DNA of 64,000 nucleotides, taken from Aquila chrysaetos chrysaetos (taxonomy: Eukaryota; Chordata; Aves; Accipitriformes; Accipitridae). The position numbers were made by a program, and so were the translations under genes. Location of the stretch: assembly GCF_900496995.4 (NCBI RefSeq), contig NC_044004.1:56760224-56824223 (forward strand), in the 5' to 3' direction. The notes under the pieces were generated by a model, which was not told where the DNA came from, did not search any database, and saw only the letters and a list, made by a program, of their open reading frames with translations. Of the stretch, positions 50,701 through 59,300 are shown piece by piece. Numbering within the stretch: the first letter of the stretch is position 1; every line of letters begins with the position of its first letter.

Positions 50701-52483
50701 CCAAAGCAACTGCAACATATGGTCCAATATAAGTTCATTTCCTTCATAAGCTCCTTAATACTAAAATTAACTTTTATGTAACAATCACAAATATTACTAG
50801 TCCTTCCAGTCACTTCAATTTAATGGAATTGCTCACCTCACAAATAAGTTTGAAAACATGTTGAATTGCCTTAGGGATAATGCCCACAGAATCTTCATTT
50901 CCCATCATTGTGTATGTCTTCCCTGAAGCAGTCTGTCCGTAAGCAAAAATTGTGCCTAGAAAGATGGTTAAATTTTACTAATTACTTATGAAATACATTA
51001 CAAACAGGATTTAAACACAGTTTTAAAACTTACCATTATAACCTTGCACAGCTGACTGTATAATTGGAACAGCTACACCTTCATATAATTGCTGAGTGTT
51101 GTCACTTGAGTGAAAGACACGATCTTAAAAAAAAATAAATTAAAATAAAGCACGTGAATCCATTGTATTGCAAGTCAAAACCAAGCTGTCATCTTACTTG
51201 GTATTGCTGACTTCAAATCCAATAAATGGGCATCAGATGGTTTGTAGGATAATTAAAGCATAAAATGTAATTCTGACACTAACTTTTTTTTTTAAAGAAA
51301 TATTAAACCCAGAAACCAAGAAAGATACAACAAACAGACAACAGACAAGTCAAAAAAACTAAGAATGATGGATACCGTTAAATAGTCATCTGATTGAATC
51401 CTAAAACCAGTTATGGCTAGTTTATCTATGAGGATTATAAGCCTGACAAGACAGGCTACTTGTTAAACTCCCAGCTCGGAGCATGCTTTTATTGAATCTA
51501 TAATTTGGGAAAAATCTTTGTGGTAGCTACGTTTATATTAACAAGTAGCGTGGATCAGTAGAGACTCAAAGTATACGAGGATCTAACATCCACACTAGGC
51601 ACTTTTCCGGTTTGGGTTCTCCCACCCCCTTCTCCCGAAGTGCTCTGAACTAGCCCTAGTCTAGTCCATTTTTAACTGGAATTTATATGAAAAGAATCCA
51701 GCTCGTGTTCCAAAACCACTCTACAGCATGAAACCAGAACAGAGAAAGCAACGACCATCAGGACGCTGACTTCAAAAGCACGTTCCTGGTACGGACTAAA
51801 GCAGAAATCCTGTGTGCCCCAGCAGCACTCCTTCAAAATTATGAAGTTGGAAACAAAGCCCAGGGACGTTGCAAAAAGCTAAGGTCATTAATGCTAGTTG
51901 GTATATTCAACTAGTACAGTAACAAAGATCCACATAAGCATCAAAATAATTGCTTTCATATTCTTACCATAACTGAATACTTTTGTACCATTCACTTCGG
52001 AAATAGTATTATTTTCACTTTTCCAGTGGAGCGACGCTTTATCTTCTAGCGCATTTTCTCTAAAAGCAGAGATATTCTGTTAGCTTTATTAGGTTAGGAC
52101 TCTGCTCCTATAAGGGGAGTCTGCCCCCTTACCGCGAGTACCGCTCCCCCAGGCCCTCGCCAGCCCTGTTCCTCCCAGCTTTCCCCTTCCTCCCCGGGGA
52201 CGGACGCCGCACAAATGCCCCCTTCCTCCCCCTCTTCGTAGGGCGGTAGCGGCGCTCCCCGAGGCCCAGCTGAAGGCGGGGGGGGGGGGCACAGCAACGC
52301 CCAGGGAAGCCGGCGGGGGGGGGGGGGGGGGGTTCACGGCAACGCCCAGGGAAGCCACGGGCAGCACTGCAGCCTCCCCTCAGGCGGGGGGCTCGGGTGC
52401 GGCCCTCCCCGCCGGATGGAGCCTCACCTGGCGATGAGCGGCCGCACACGCACGCAGACCGTCACGGCTCCCTCCTCCGCCAT
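13907..52483 (-). CDS. CENPE: CENPE, centromere-associated kinesin-7 (complete coding region, 44 exons)
   Basis: CENP-E is a plus-end-directed kinesin-7 that tethers kinetochores to microtubules, carries polar chromosomes to the metaphase plate and contributes to the spindle checkpoint. Forty-four coding exons were found on the minus strand. Their lengths sum to 6,705 bases including the stop, and every junction keeps phase, giving about 2,234 residues. Human CENP-E is about 2,701 residues (from memory), so the stalk here is several hundred residues shorter; a missed phase-0 exon cannot be excluded. Order: motor (residues 1 to about 340), coiled-coil stalk, kinetochore-binding region, basic C-terminal segment and a terminal CTTQ. 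The start is the ATG at 52,483 in the CpG island, giving [15 protein letters not shown]. The stop is TAA at 13,909-13,907. The parts are described in the following entries. Two introns use GC donors, and two introns carry LTR insertions. Confidence 0.97.
18362..22447 (-). CDS. CENPE: CENPE exons 35-38: kinetochore-binding region
   Basis: Exons: 22447-22235, 21019-20804, 20275-20066, 18583-18362. The reading corresponds to the human segment about 2126-2476 that is needed for kinetochore targeting. Exon 35 carries [15 protein letters not shown], matching the human YECLNRLSLDL segment. Exon 36 continues with [11 protein letters not shown], and exon 37 with [11 protein letters not shown] and [11 protein letters not shown]. 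For exon 36 I chose the upstream AG (TTCCTGTTC start), because the AG eight bases further on would create a stop. The region spans about residues 1636-1922 of this protein. Confidence 0.9.
23893..31926 (-). CDS. CENPE: CENPE exons 25-34: repeat-built middle stalk
   Basis: Exons: 31926-31768, 30878-30669, 29755-29471, 29359-29201, 28364-28143, 26959-26801, 26588-26367, 25336-25199, 24322-24122, 24039-23893. All ten start and end in phase 0, so any of them could be duplicated, lost or skipped without shifting the frame. Exons 25, 28 and 30 are each exactly 159 bases, and exons 25 and 28 share EELR...S...Q..T/E and ISEKE pieces. Exons ending in ERDQL-type heptads (26, 27, 29, 31, 33) alternate with them. 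Exon 30 uses a GC donor. Exon 33 ends in ATG with a weak donor, gttggt, but the neighbouring GT would break the frame. The product is a long flexible coiled coil. Confidence 0.9.
26795..26800 (-). other. GC splice donor after CENPE exon 30
   Basis: Exon 30 ends AAG and the intron begins gcaagt. The nearest GT, four bases on, would shift the frame ahead of exon 31 (GTA GTC AAG). The extended consensus AAG|gcaagt is the form typical of natural GC-AG introns. Confidence 0.8.
27883..27896 (+). promoter_or_regulatory. CTCF-like motif in a CENPE intron
   Basis: CCAGCAGGTGGCAG matches the CTCF core closely. It lies in the intron between exons 29 and 30, in an otherwise featureless stretch. Binding is inferred from the motif only. 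Confidence 0.4.
31031..31103 (-). other. Exon-like segment with good splice sites, out of frame with CENPE
   Basis: A pyrimidine tract and CAG acceptor precede, and a CAG|gtgaca donor follows, a 73-base segment between CENPE exons 25 and 26. One frame is open ([18 protein letters not shown]). Exons 25 and 26 meet in phase 0, and phase-0 reading of this segment hits TAA after four codons. If spliced in, it would truncate the protein. It could be a poison exon or chance. Confidence 0.25.
32117..42550 (-). CDS. CENPE: CENPE exons 13-24: proximal coiled-coil stalk
   Basis: Exons: 42550-42392, 42025-41881, 40496-40402, 40085-40029, 39948-39781, 37575-37501, 37246-37124, 36762-36628, 36011-35834, 34791-34637, 33586-33272, 32428-32117. 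The translation is rich in Glu, Lys, Leu and Gln with heptad spacing. It follows human CENP-E in order: [13 protein letters not shown], the basic [20 protein letters not shown], then KVPKDLLS. The RRRRVTW segment corresponds to the conserved basic patch after the neck, where a PP1-docking/Aurora site is known in mammals. Exon 20 (36762-36628) ends in ATG followed by a GC donor (gcaagt), and only that donor keeps frame with exon 21 (starting NELLNNYKQ). Confidence 0.93.
35192..35766 (-). mobile_element. Solo ERV LTR in a CENPE intron (copy 1)
   Basis: About 575 bases resembling a well-known avian endogenous-retrovirus LTR that in minus-strand reading starts TGTCCTGGTTT..GCTGGGATAGAGTTAA and ends GCTGGGGTTAAACC. 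It is nearly collinear with the copy at 46,464-47,056. Its outer left dinucleotide is mutated (CA on plus where the other copy has TG). Flanks are C-rich (tcccc/ccccc), compatible with a short target duplication. No internal viral genes are present, so it is a solo LTR. It lies between exons 21 and 22 in the same orientation as CENPE. Confidence 0.85.
36622..36627 (-). other. GC splice donor after CENPE exon 20
   Basis: Exon 20 ends GAGAAGATG and the intron begins gcaagt. Using the GT four bases later would create a stop with exon 21 (AATGAA...). Frame and homology (EKM then NELLNNYKQ) both require the GC donor. Confidence 0.8.
41408..41460. repeat. Homopolymer cluster: T-run, long C-run, long T-run
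   Basis: About nine T, then about 20 C, then about 22 T, in the CENPE intron between exons 14 and 15, preceded by T/G-rich low-complexity sequence from about 41,340. Run lengths in such a tract are unreliable in assemblies. Confidence 0.85.
43883..52483 (-). CDS. CENPE: CENPE exons 1-12: kinesin motor domain and neck
   Basis: Exons: 52483-52428, 52059-51968, 51123-51034, 50955-50837, 49753-49634, 48668-48587, 48387-48320, 48241-48170, 45971-45920, 45091-45004, 44806-44680, 44002-43883. The ATP-binding P-loop GQTASGKT is at residues 86-93 (exon 4). Switch I is NEHSSRSH, residues 197-204 (exon 7), and switch II is DLAGSER, residues 237-243 (exon 9). The exon 11 segment with [16 protein letters not shown] is the microtubule-binding L12/alpha5 region. 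Exon 12 begins [10 protein letters not shown] and leads into the neck coiled coil. All catalytic motifs are intact, so an active motor is expected. All introns in this part are GT-AG. Confidence 0.97.
46310..46412 (-). mobile_element. Possible CR1 3'-tail fragment
   Basis: CATGGAATCACAGATCATCTGG followed by TTATCTAGCACCCTGTG resembles the reverse complement of a CR1 3' end (GATCATCTAG...; AGAATCACAGA). It is short and degraded, immediately upstream of LTR copy 2. Confidence 0.35.
46464..47056 (-). mobile_element. Solo ERV LTR in a CENPE intron (copy 2)
   Basis: About 593 bases with intact TG...CA ends in minus reading (TGTCCTGGTTTCAGCTGGGA ... GTTAAACCATGACA), the same family as the copy at 35,192-35,766. 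The flanking pentamers gcctc and gcttc differ at one base, consistent with an aged 5-bp target duplication. No gag, pol or env sequence is associated. It sits between exons 8 and 9, sense to CENPE. Confidence 0.9.
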
Positions 52484-52860
52484 CCCCGCGGCCGCCGGGC
52501 ACGCGCCGCCTGGGAGAGGGAACCCGCTCGCCCCTTTCTCGTCCGCACGCAGGCCAGCAACGTAGCTACCCCAACCGCCACCGGAATTTGAACTTCTCCC
52601 GAGGCCGCTTCCTATTGGCCCGCGCAGGGCAGACGCCACGGCGGAGCGTACCACCCGCCAAGAGCTGACGGGGGGGGTGGTGGGGGGGAGAGTGGGGAAA
52701 GCGTAGTGAGGGATAGATGGCTGAACAGCCCCCTGAGAGCTCCCGCCACACGCCCCCCGTCTGCCGAGAGGCCTGCGATGGTGCCGGCCAGGGCCGCGGC
52801 GCCGTAGGAGTGACGCCCTGCGGGCGGCGGCGCTCGCCGGGTAACTTTATAAGCTATCTA
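52090..52860. promoter_or_regulatory. CENPE CpG island and promoter
   Basis: GC- and CpG-rich sequence covers CENPE exon 1, part of intron 1 and the upstream region, in contrast to the AT-rich surroundings. On the minus strand, upstream of the ATG at 52,483, lie a CHR-type TTTGAA/TTCAAA (52,587-52,592) and, 21 bases further upstream, CCAAT (52,614-52,618 as ATTGG on plus). A CCAAT box followed by CHR is the classical arrangement of G2/M genes bound by NF-Y and the DREAM/MuvB complexes, fitting CENPE's mitotic expression. No TATA box is evident. Confidence 0.75.
52268..52357. repeat. Two long G-runs with a duplicated spacer in CENPE intron 1
   Basis: Two runs of about 13 and 19 G on the plus strand are each followed by closely similar copies of CACAGCAACGCCCAGGGAAGCC-type sequence (shared core CAACGCCCAGGGAAGCC). 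This looks like a small tandem duplication with G-quadruplex-forming potential. Confidence 0.75.
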
Positions 52861-52861
52861 C

Positions 52862-53307
52862 TGCATTTGAATAGTATGCTTTCACACATAAAAGTGACAT
52901 TGTTATGTAATTAGGTTTATTTTTTTGTTTAAGTAAAAGTTACGCTGGTATTGGAGTGCGGGTTAGAAAAACAACGTGGACGTGAGGTGAATGGTAGTTG
53001 CTCAGTTTAAAGCAGCGTTGTTGCAGGAAGCAGAGGCAGACTCTGTTTGCCTACTCTTCTAAAAAAACGGGGGCTGCTTCGGTGTGTCGTCTTCCAGTGA
53101 AAGCGATGCAGTCTTCAGGCCAGGGCGGGCGGCCTTGGCGGGTAGGGAAGGAGGGTAAGGCAGCTGCAAACAAGAGCCTACAGAAATCAAAAAAGAAGGC
53201 GTGCTCCAGTTGCATTTCTTTTAGGGTCAGCTAATTAATGACTAGTTTATGAAAATTCCTGTTTAAACTTTTAAAGTAAAAATATGTGTGTCGTCCCCCC
53301 CCCAGTT
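52862..53307. other. RSPH4A-CENPE interval
   Basis: The RSPH4A stop lies only about 825 bases upstream of the CENPE ATG. This part probably holds the RSPH4A 3'UTR; no other gene is seen. The same-strand, close spacing means RSPH4A termination and the CENPE promoter are adjacent. Confidence 0.6.
52916..52921 (-). terminator. Candidate RSPH4A polyadenylation signal AATAAA
   Basis: Canonical hexamer on the minus strand, about 390 bases after the RSPH4A stop and about 430 bases before the CENPE ATG. An ATTAAA variant also overlaps the RSPH4A stop region (53,306-53,311). Use of either is inferred. Confidence 0.4.
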
Positions 53308-56300
53308 TTAATCATCATCCTCCTCTTCATCATCCTCAACATCTTCCTCATCGTCGTCTTCCTCCGCTGCAGCTAAGGCTTCTTCCTTCGCAGCCTTGAA
53401 AGCCAGTTCCTCCTCCAGAGTGGGGTCTCTTGTCTCGGTGATTTCTGGCCCGCTGGGGTATTCTGCTTGCACTGGTGGAGGCAGTGCAGGAGTGTGGTTC
53501 TCCGGACTGTATTTGTGACCCCAGCCAAAGTAGATATTGTCAAATTTCCTGAGAAAGAAAAGTGAAAGATGGCACATTCTCCCCCTGACAAAACATCGGT
53601 GGAGATATTGTCAAGCTTATCCTTACTCTGTTGTGCAAAAAGTCACTGTGGTGCAGATATCCTATAACTGAAGTGTTTACAAGACAGCACCTCTTTTTAA
53701 CTGCTGTAACTGTTGATTAAGACATCTTCCACTTAAAAATCTCCAAATGCTAAAATGATGAAGGCTGTACGTACTCTGTCACTGCAGTGTATTGCAATAC
53801 GACTCCAACTTCACATTGGTAACATAGCGCTGTTTCTGACCCCAACTCCAGTGCCTGTTTAAAAGCACGTAGAGGTAATGACTGTACCATGTGCAGTGGA
53901 AACGAACGAACATTAGAACCACAGAATGTAGCTGTTTTTGTAAAAAAGTACCGCAGACTCAAGAATATAGGTTTTAAATCGAGGACTGTGCCCAAATACT
54001 AACTGGATATTTACTTCCATTAACTTTATACTAGCCTTTCCAATGATTATTCATTTTCTGTCTTACATATTTACGGTTGCTATGCACATTTAAGTGGCCT
54101 TCTCCATCAGTCTCTGGAATAGTTAGAATTCAGTCAATGAATTAATAATAAAGCAACTTTGACTTCATTAGACAGGTATCTGTGTTTAGCATATACAGTC
54201 TGTGTTGTAACCATGCCAACTAGCTACTCACTTTCCAGATGCAAAGGCATATGCTCCGGGCCATCGGTTAGACTGGAGGATTGCAACAGCGTATTGCGGG
54301 ATCAGGTTTGTAGAAGGCTGAGCTGTCCAAGCAGGGATGTTCTGAATTCCTGGAGGCAGCCAAACACACACGGTCTATGAATAAATTGACTTATGAGCCT
54401 CTACAAAGTATTTAAGACTGAGCTACAAGACTTTCACAGAATTCAAGCAATGATTGTATTAAGTTTCATATTAGAAGCACTAGAAGTCAGAAACAAGACA
54501 TGTAGATGCTGTATTCAAACAGGTGTTTTGGATGTATGGGTAGGTAGCACAGGAACGCTAATAGAGCCATGTACAGAAAAGATCATGCTGCTGAAATTCA
54601 GTAGTACTCACTGCTGTTTCGTTTGCCAAGGACTTTATATCACTTATGGATAAATTACATAGTTTTATTTCACCTTGATTAAAGAATGGAGAGTAGGAAA
54701 ATAATTTACTATCGATGTAATCTAATATTCAGGTTCCCATATTCCCATGATTTACTGCAGTAATGCACTACAGGATCTAAATTTTTACTTGTATATCTGT
54801 GCATATGTGTATGTATATATGTTTATTTATTTACACATGCACACACACTTTTTTTAACCTAAAAAGATATGTAAAAATAGCTGAATGTATTTCACATAGT
54901 GAGCTGTCTTGAACTTGCAGTAGCCTGGCAAGTCTGAGGTATTTTTTCTCTTCATTCTCAACAAGACTGTTAACTAGTAAACCAAATTATTTCAGTTTTA
55001 ATGTCAATACTTGTGGGAACATATTTAGCTAACAGTCACAAGAGCATTCCAGACGCCTTTAGAAGGCCTTGAACAGAATAAACAAGAAGACAAAAATAAG
55101 AAAGATATCAGTTAGAAGAACACAGGTGCGCATTCCCACGATAAAGGGAACTTGGCACAAAGAACTCTCAATGCAGCAGTTTATCTTTACCAATTAGACT
55201 GAGACAAGTTCGCATGTTTTAGTATAACCAATTATGTCTTATGTTTATGCGCATGTACAGTGTTGATATAACCAATCATTAAGTGTAACTAGGCGCGTGG
55301 ACAGTGCGTGAATAATGTGTGTAACCAATAGTAAAATAGCTAAATGCATGTATGGATGTAACCAATGTATAAAATGATGTCTGATGCTCTAGTAAAGGGT
55401 CTTCAACTATGATCATATTGATCTGTCATTGAGTCCATGATTATGCTCCCGCAAATACTGTTAACCATTTTGCTTTTGATCAATTTTGTAAAAGAATGTG
55501 CTTAACCTACAGGAGCAAACTATATTGCTCCATGAAGCATCGGAGTCCTATATCTTCAAATATTTACTACCTAAATGCCAACATTCCTAGTGGCTCTCTA
55601 TCAAAAACTTCATATTCCATGAAGAGTACCTTCATCTTCAGAGAGTGGAGTGAGAAGAGGTGGTCCTATTTCTTGCTGTAGTTCATCTGGCTCCTCTGCT
55701 TTCTCCTCCTCTTCATCTTCTTCTTCTTCCTCTGATTTTTGAAAAGGATTAAGCCAAACACAGCGACCCTATAATTGACATGGTAAAATAATAAATACAT
55801 GTAACAATCACTGAAAGAATGCAGGCCATTTAAAACAACTGGCTCAGGCACATGCACACACAGTTAAGGCGGGGGGCGGGGGGGGAGAAAAGAAAAATAC
55901 ATATTCCACAACTGGTATATTGTCGGCAGAATATTGTATCCTCTTGGCAGAGCGTTCCCTATATCCCTCATTCCTCCCTCATCCCTGCTTACTATTTCAG
56001 AATAACCTTATACCTCTGTCATCAGCTTTTTGTTATTTTGTAGTCTTCAGTTCCTTGCCAGTTTAGTTTATATCCTTGCTAGATGACTGCAAACTAAGAG
56101 GCTTAACTTAGGGACTTTTCCCCTTCCTTTTAAAGTCTGCCTTGTTATTTAGCTACCAGTCAGAGGAACGTAACAAAATTTTCTTAAGATTCTAATGCAC
56201 ATAGAATTTATTTTTACAACTATGGTTTTGCTGGTAATAATTTTAAACCTTATTTCCTACCGTTTGCTGTTATTTCGCACTAGCATTCTTGACTGGCCAG

Positions 56301-59300
56301 CAAGTCATCCAGCAATGGTCATCAGATTAGTAATACCTCTTTCCAGCACTAGCCTGATATCACAAGCTTCTAAGCTTTTTCATTTGCATGTTTCACAGCA
56401 GAAAGTAAGCAACAAAAAATAAACCAGAAGAAAACATCAAGTAAGTTCCATCTGGCAAACAATAATAAACTACCTGCATTTTAGCATCCTACCCAAGAAA
56501 AGAGACTTTAAAACATTTTTGTCAAGTAAGGACTTCAAAAGAGAAAACCTATTATAGAAGATTACCAGAAATTTTTATTATCTATCAAGGCCTAACTCCA
56601 TACTGTTATCTAAAGATAGGTTTCAATCTCAAGAACACACCATTGAAATACTAAACCTAGAAGGTTCCTAAATACATATATATATATATATATGCTGTAT
56701 GTAAATATGTGCAGCATATTTATGTATTATATACTATATAAAGTATATTTTCTGTAGAAAAATATTTAATTCCAATACCATTTCTGGTGAATAGTTCAAA
56801 TGTGCAGGTGAGGAGTGTCATTTACGTTCTGAAACCCTACAGGTACTACAGTGTGAACAGTATCTGAGGTCAGTGTGAGCTATGCCAGAACATACCTGCT
56901 TTAGAATATTCTGTACGTGGTGTACCCATGTGGTGAGAGAATCCACCATTTCAACCACAGAAAGAGGCTGAAAATCAGGGTTTTCTTCATATGTATCTCT
57001 TCCTGCCCCCCCCTCCTCCTCTTCATCTCCTTCCTCCTCTGCAAACTGGTAAAATCCAATGGGAGAGATATGGGTTCCTGCTGAGATTCGAGCTATCTGT
57101 GCACGCAGGTAATTGGCCTCATTTCCAGGGAAAGGAGGAAAGCTCACAACAGGAGCATCCAGCCTACCAGTGAAGAACTTCTTGATTTTCCTGGCACAGA
57201 CAATCTGGGCTGGCATCACTGGAGGCAACTTCACCCAGGGTTTGCCTGGCTCATTACAGACAAAGTAGACATATTTATTAGCCCCGGTCCCATTTTCTTC
57301 TTTTGGGATGACAGGTGGGGGCTTATAGGTGGACTTTGGTGGTTCATCTTCTTTTTCTTTCTCCTCATCTTTGTCTTCAACCTCACCCCTCTTTTTCCCT
57401 CCTTCCTCAATAACTTCTTCGTCTTCTGTTTCCTCCTCCTCTTCCCCCTCATGGTACTGTACTTCAGCTATAATATAGTTCATCTCCAGGCCCAAAATTT
57501 TGCCCCAGAAGCGACAGGTCTGGATTGGCTGAACACTAATTAGTTTTTTAAGGGCAAGGAATATGTGATAGGATTCATCTTTGCTCAAGCCAATTCCAGC
57601 CTGTTCAAAATAAAAGGCTGTTTCCATCACATTAGGTAGAGGGGTTTCTCCCTGGGAAAGAAGATCCAGAGTTAGAGCTGAAGAACAATGTAATTATCTA
57701 TTTGAAAAATTAAACATGTTATCCACTGAATGTTATACTTTACTTTCCTGTAGTGCCACTTATTCTCTCAAAGCGCTTTGCAGACGTTCACTTACTACAT
57801 CTTCCACTATCATTTAGAAAAATTAAAAATGCCATTTTAAGGTTAAAGAAGAGAACACCGATGAACTGCAGCTTTTAGAATACAGGATTTCAAAAGTCAA
57901 ACTCCTAATTACTGCAAAATAAGGAAGGTCAGAATTCTTACACAGGATCTACAAAGGACTTCAGTGCTAGGGCATGTCAGCTATGCAAGAAGCCTTGATG
58001 CCCACAAACAGTGTCACTGTGTTTCCTTGTGTTTGCGGCAGATGCATTTGGGGAAAATATAATACATATTTTATACATTTAGACACCAAACCAGCAATAT
58101 TTCTCTGGAGTGAATGTTGTTCTTTTGAAAACCCTGGCATAAAGCTCCCTGCATTTTTTAAAATACTGGCCCCTGTTCTTACTGAAGTCCACATTAAGAC
58201 TCCAACTGGCTTCAGTGGAAGGAGAACGAGGCCAATAATGAAGATTTCATTAAGTATTTCCATTCTCTTTATCACCCTTCTCTCATTTCATGGGGGTAGG
58301 TGATTATATCACACAGACAAAGATACTAGAAGTTGTACACGGCAGGGTAGGGAATTTGGAAGAAGTAGTACTAGTTGCATATGGAATTTCTTTGGCCCTG
58401 CCAGGTTTCTTATATCAAAGCAAGATAGACAGGAGTATGAAAAATTCAAAATTCTTTTCTGAAATACCCTACTTTTTCCATTTTTACCATCATATACTGT
58501 TACTGTAAAATAAGTAATAGGCTATGGAAAAGATGAAAGGCTATCTCTTCTGTTGTTAGTATTTGTATTCTGCAATGGCAATTCATTTGAATATATACTG
58601 GTAACTTTATATGAAAATCAACATCTTGTTGATTATTTTCCCTTGGTTATTAGAAGAATCCTCTTGATTTTTCATTGGGTACAAATGCTTCTGCATATAA
58701 GCAACTGAATACTGAAAAGTCCCTGTTTTAAGAAGTGGCTTTTCCATTCTAGTAGTTCTTCATTGTAACCATATTTTTTTTTAGTTGAAGAAGGAAAGGC
58801 TGGAACCACAGCTGGAGCTGGAAGGATCACAAAATTCTCCATTCTCTATTTTACAGTAGCAGCTGTACACAATATTCTTGAACTGGTGTCCAGAATTATG
58901 CTCACTTTAGGTAAAGAAATGTCACTTTTAGATAAGAAATTTGGATGCAGTATTCCATGCTGAACTGGCATATGGGAGATATTGTAAACTTTACTTTCTG
59001 TTTATCATCTCTAGAACATCTATGATTTTAAAGGCTCAGGATATTAGATTTACTATAGGAAAAAATCCCAACTAAGTAACCAGATGGGTTTTCTTCTTCA
59101 CAACTAGACAGGGGACCAACTCAGCTATGAAGAGGATACATGGTACCGTGGCTGCAATTATTCGTAAGATCATGAGGGGCAATACTACAAAGGAGACCAC
59201 AACTACCTCCCATCCTCCTTTCCTCCTTTCCCTTCCCACCATACTCCCACCCATTCCCCGGTATATATGATATCTGTTCTTCTCTGGTAATAACTCACTA

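Noticed and set aside
52089..52654. Minus-strand open frames spanning CENPE exon 1 and intron 1
   Set aside because: They read through the exon 1 donor and G-runs; only [15 protein letters not shown] to the donor at 52,428 is supported.
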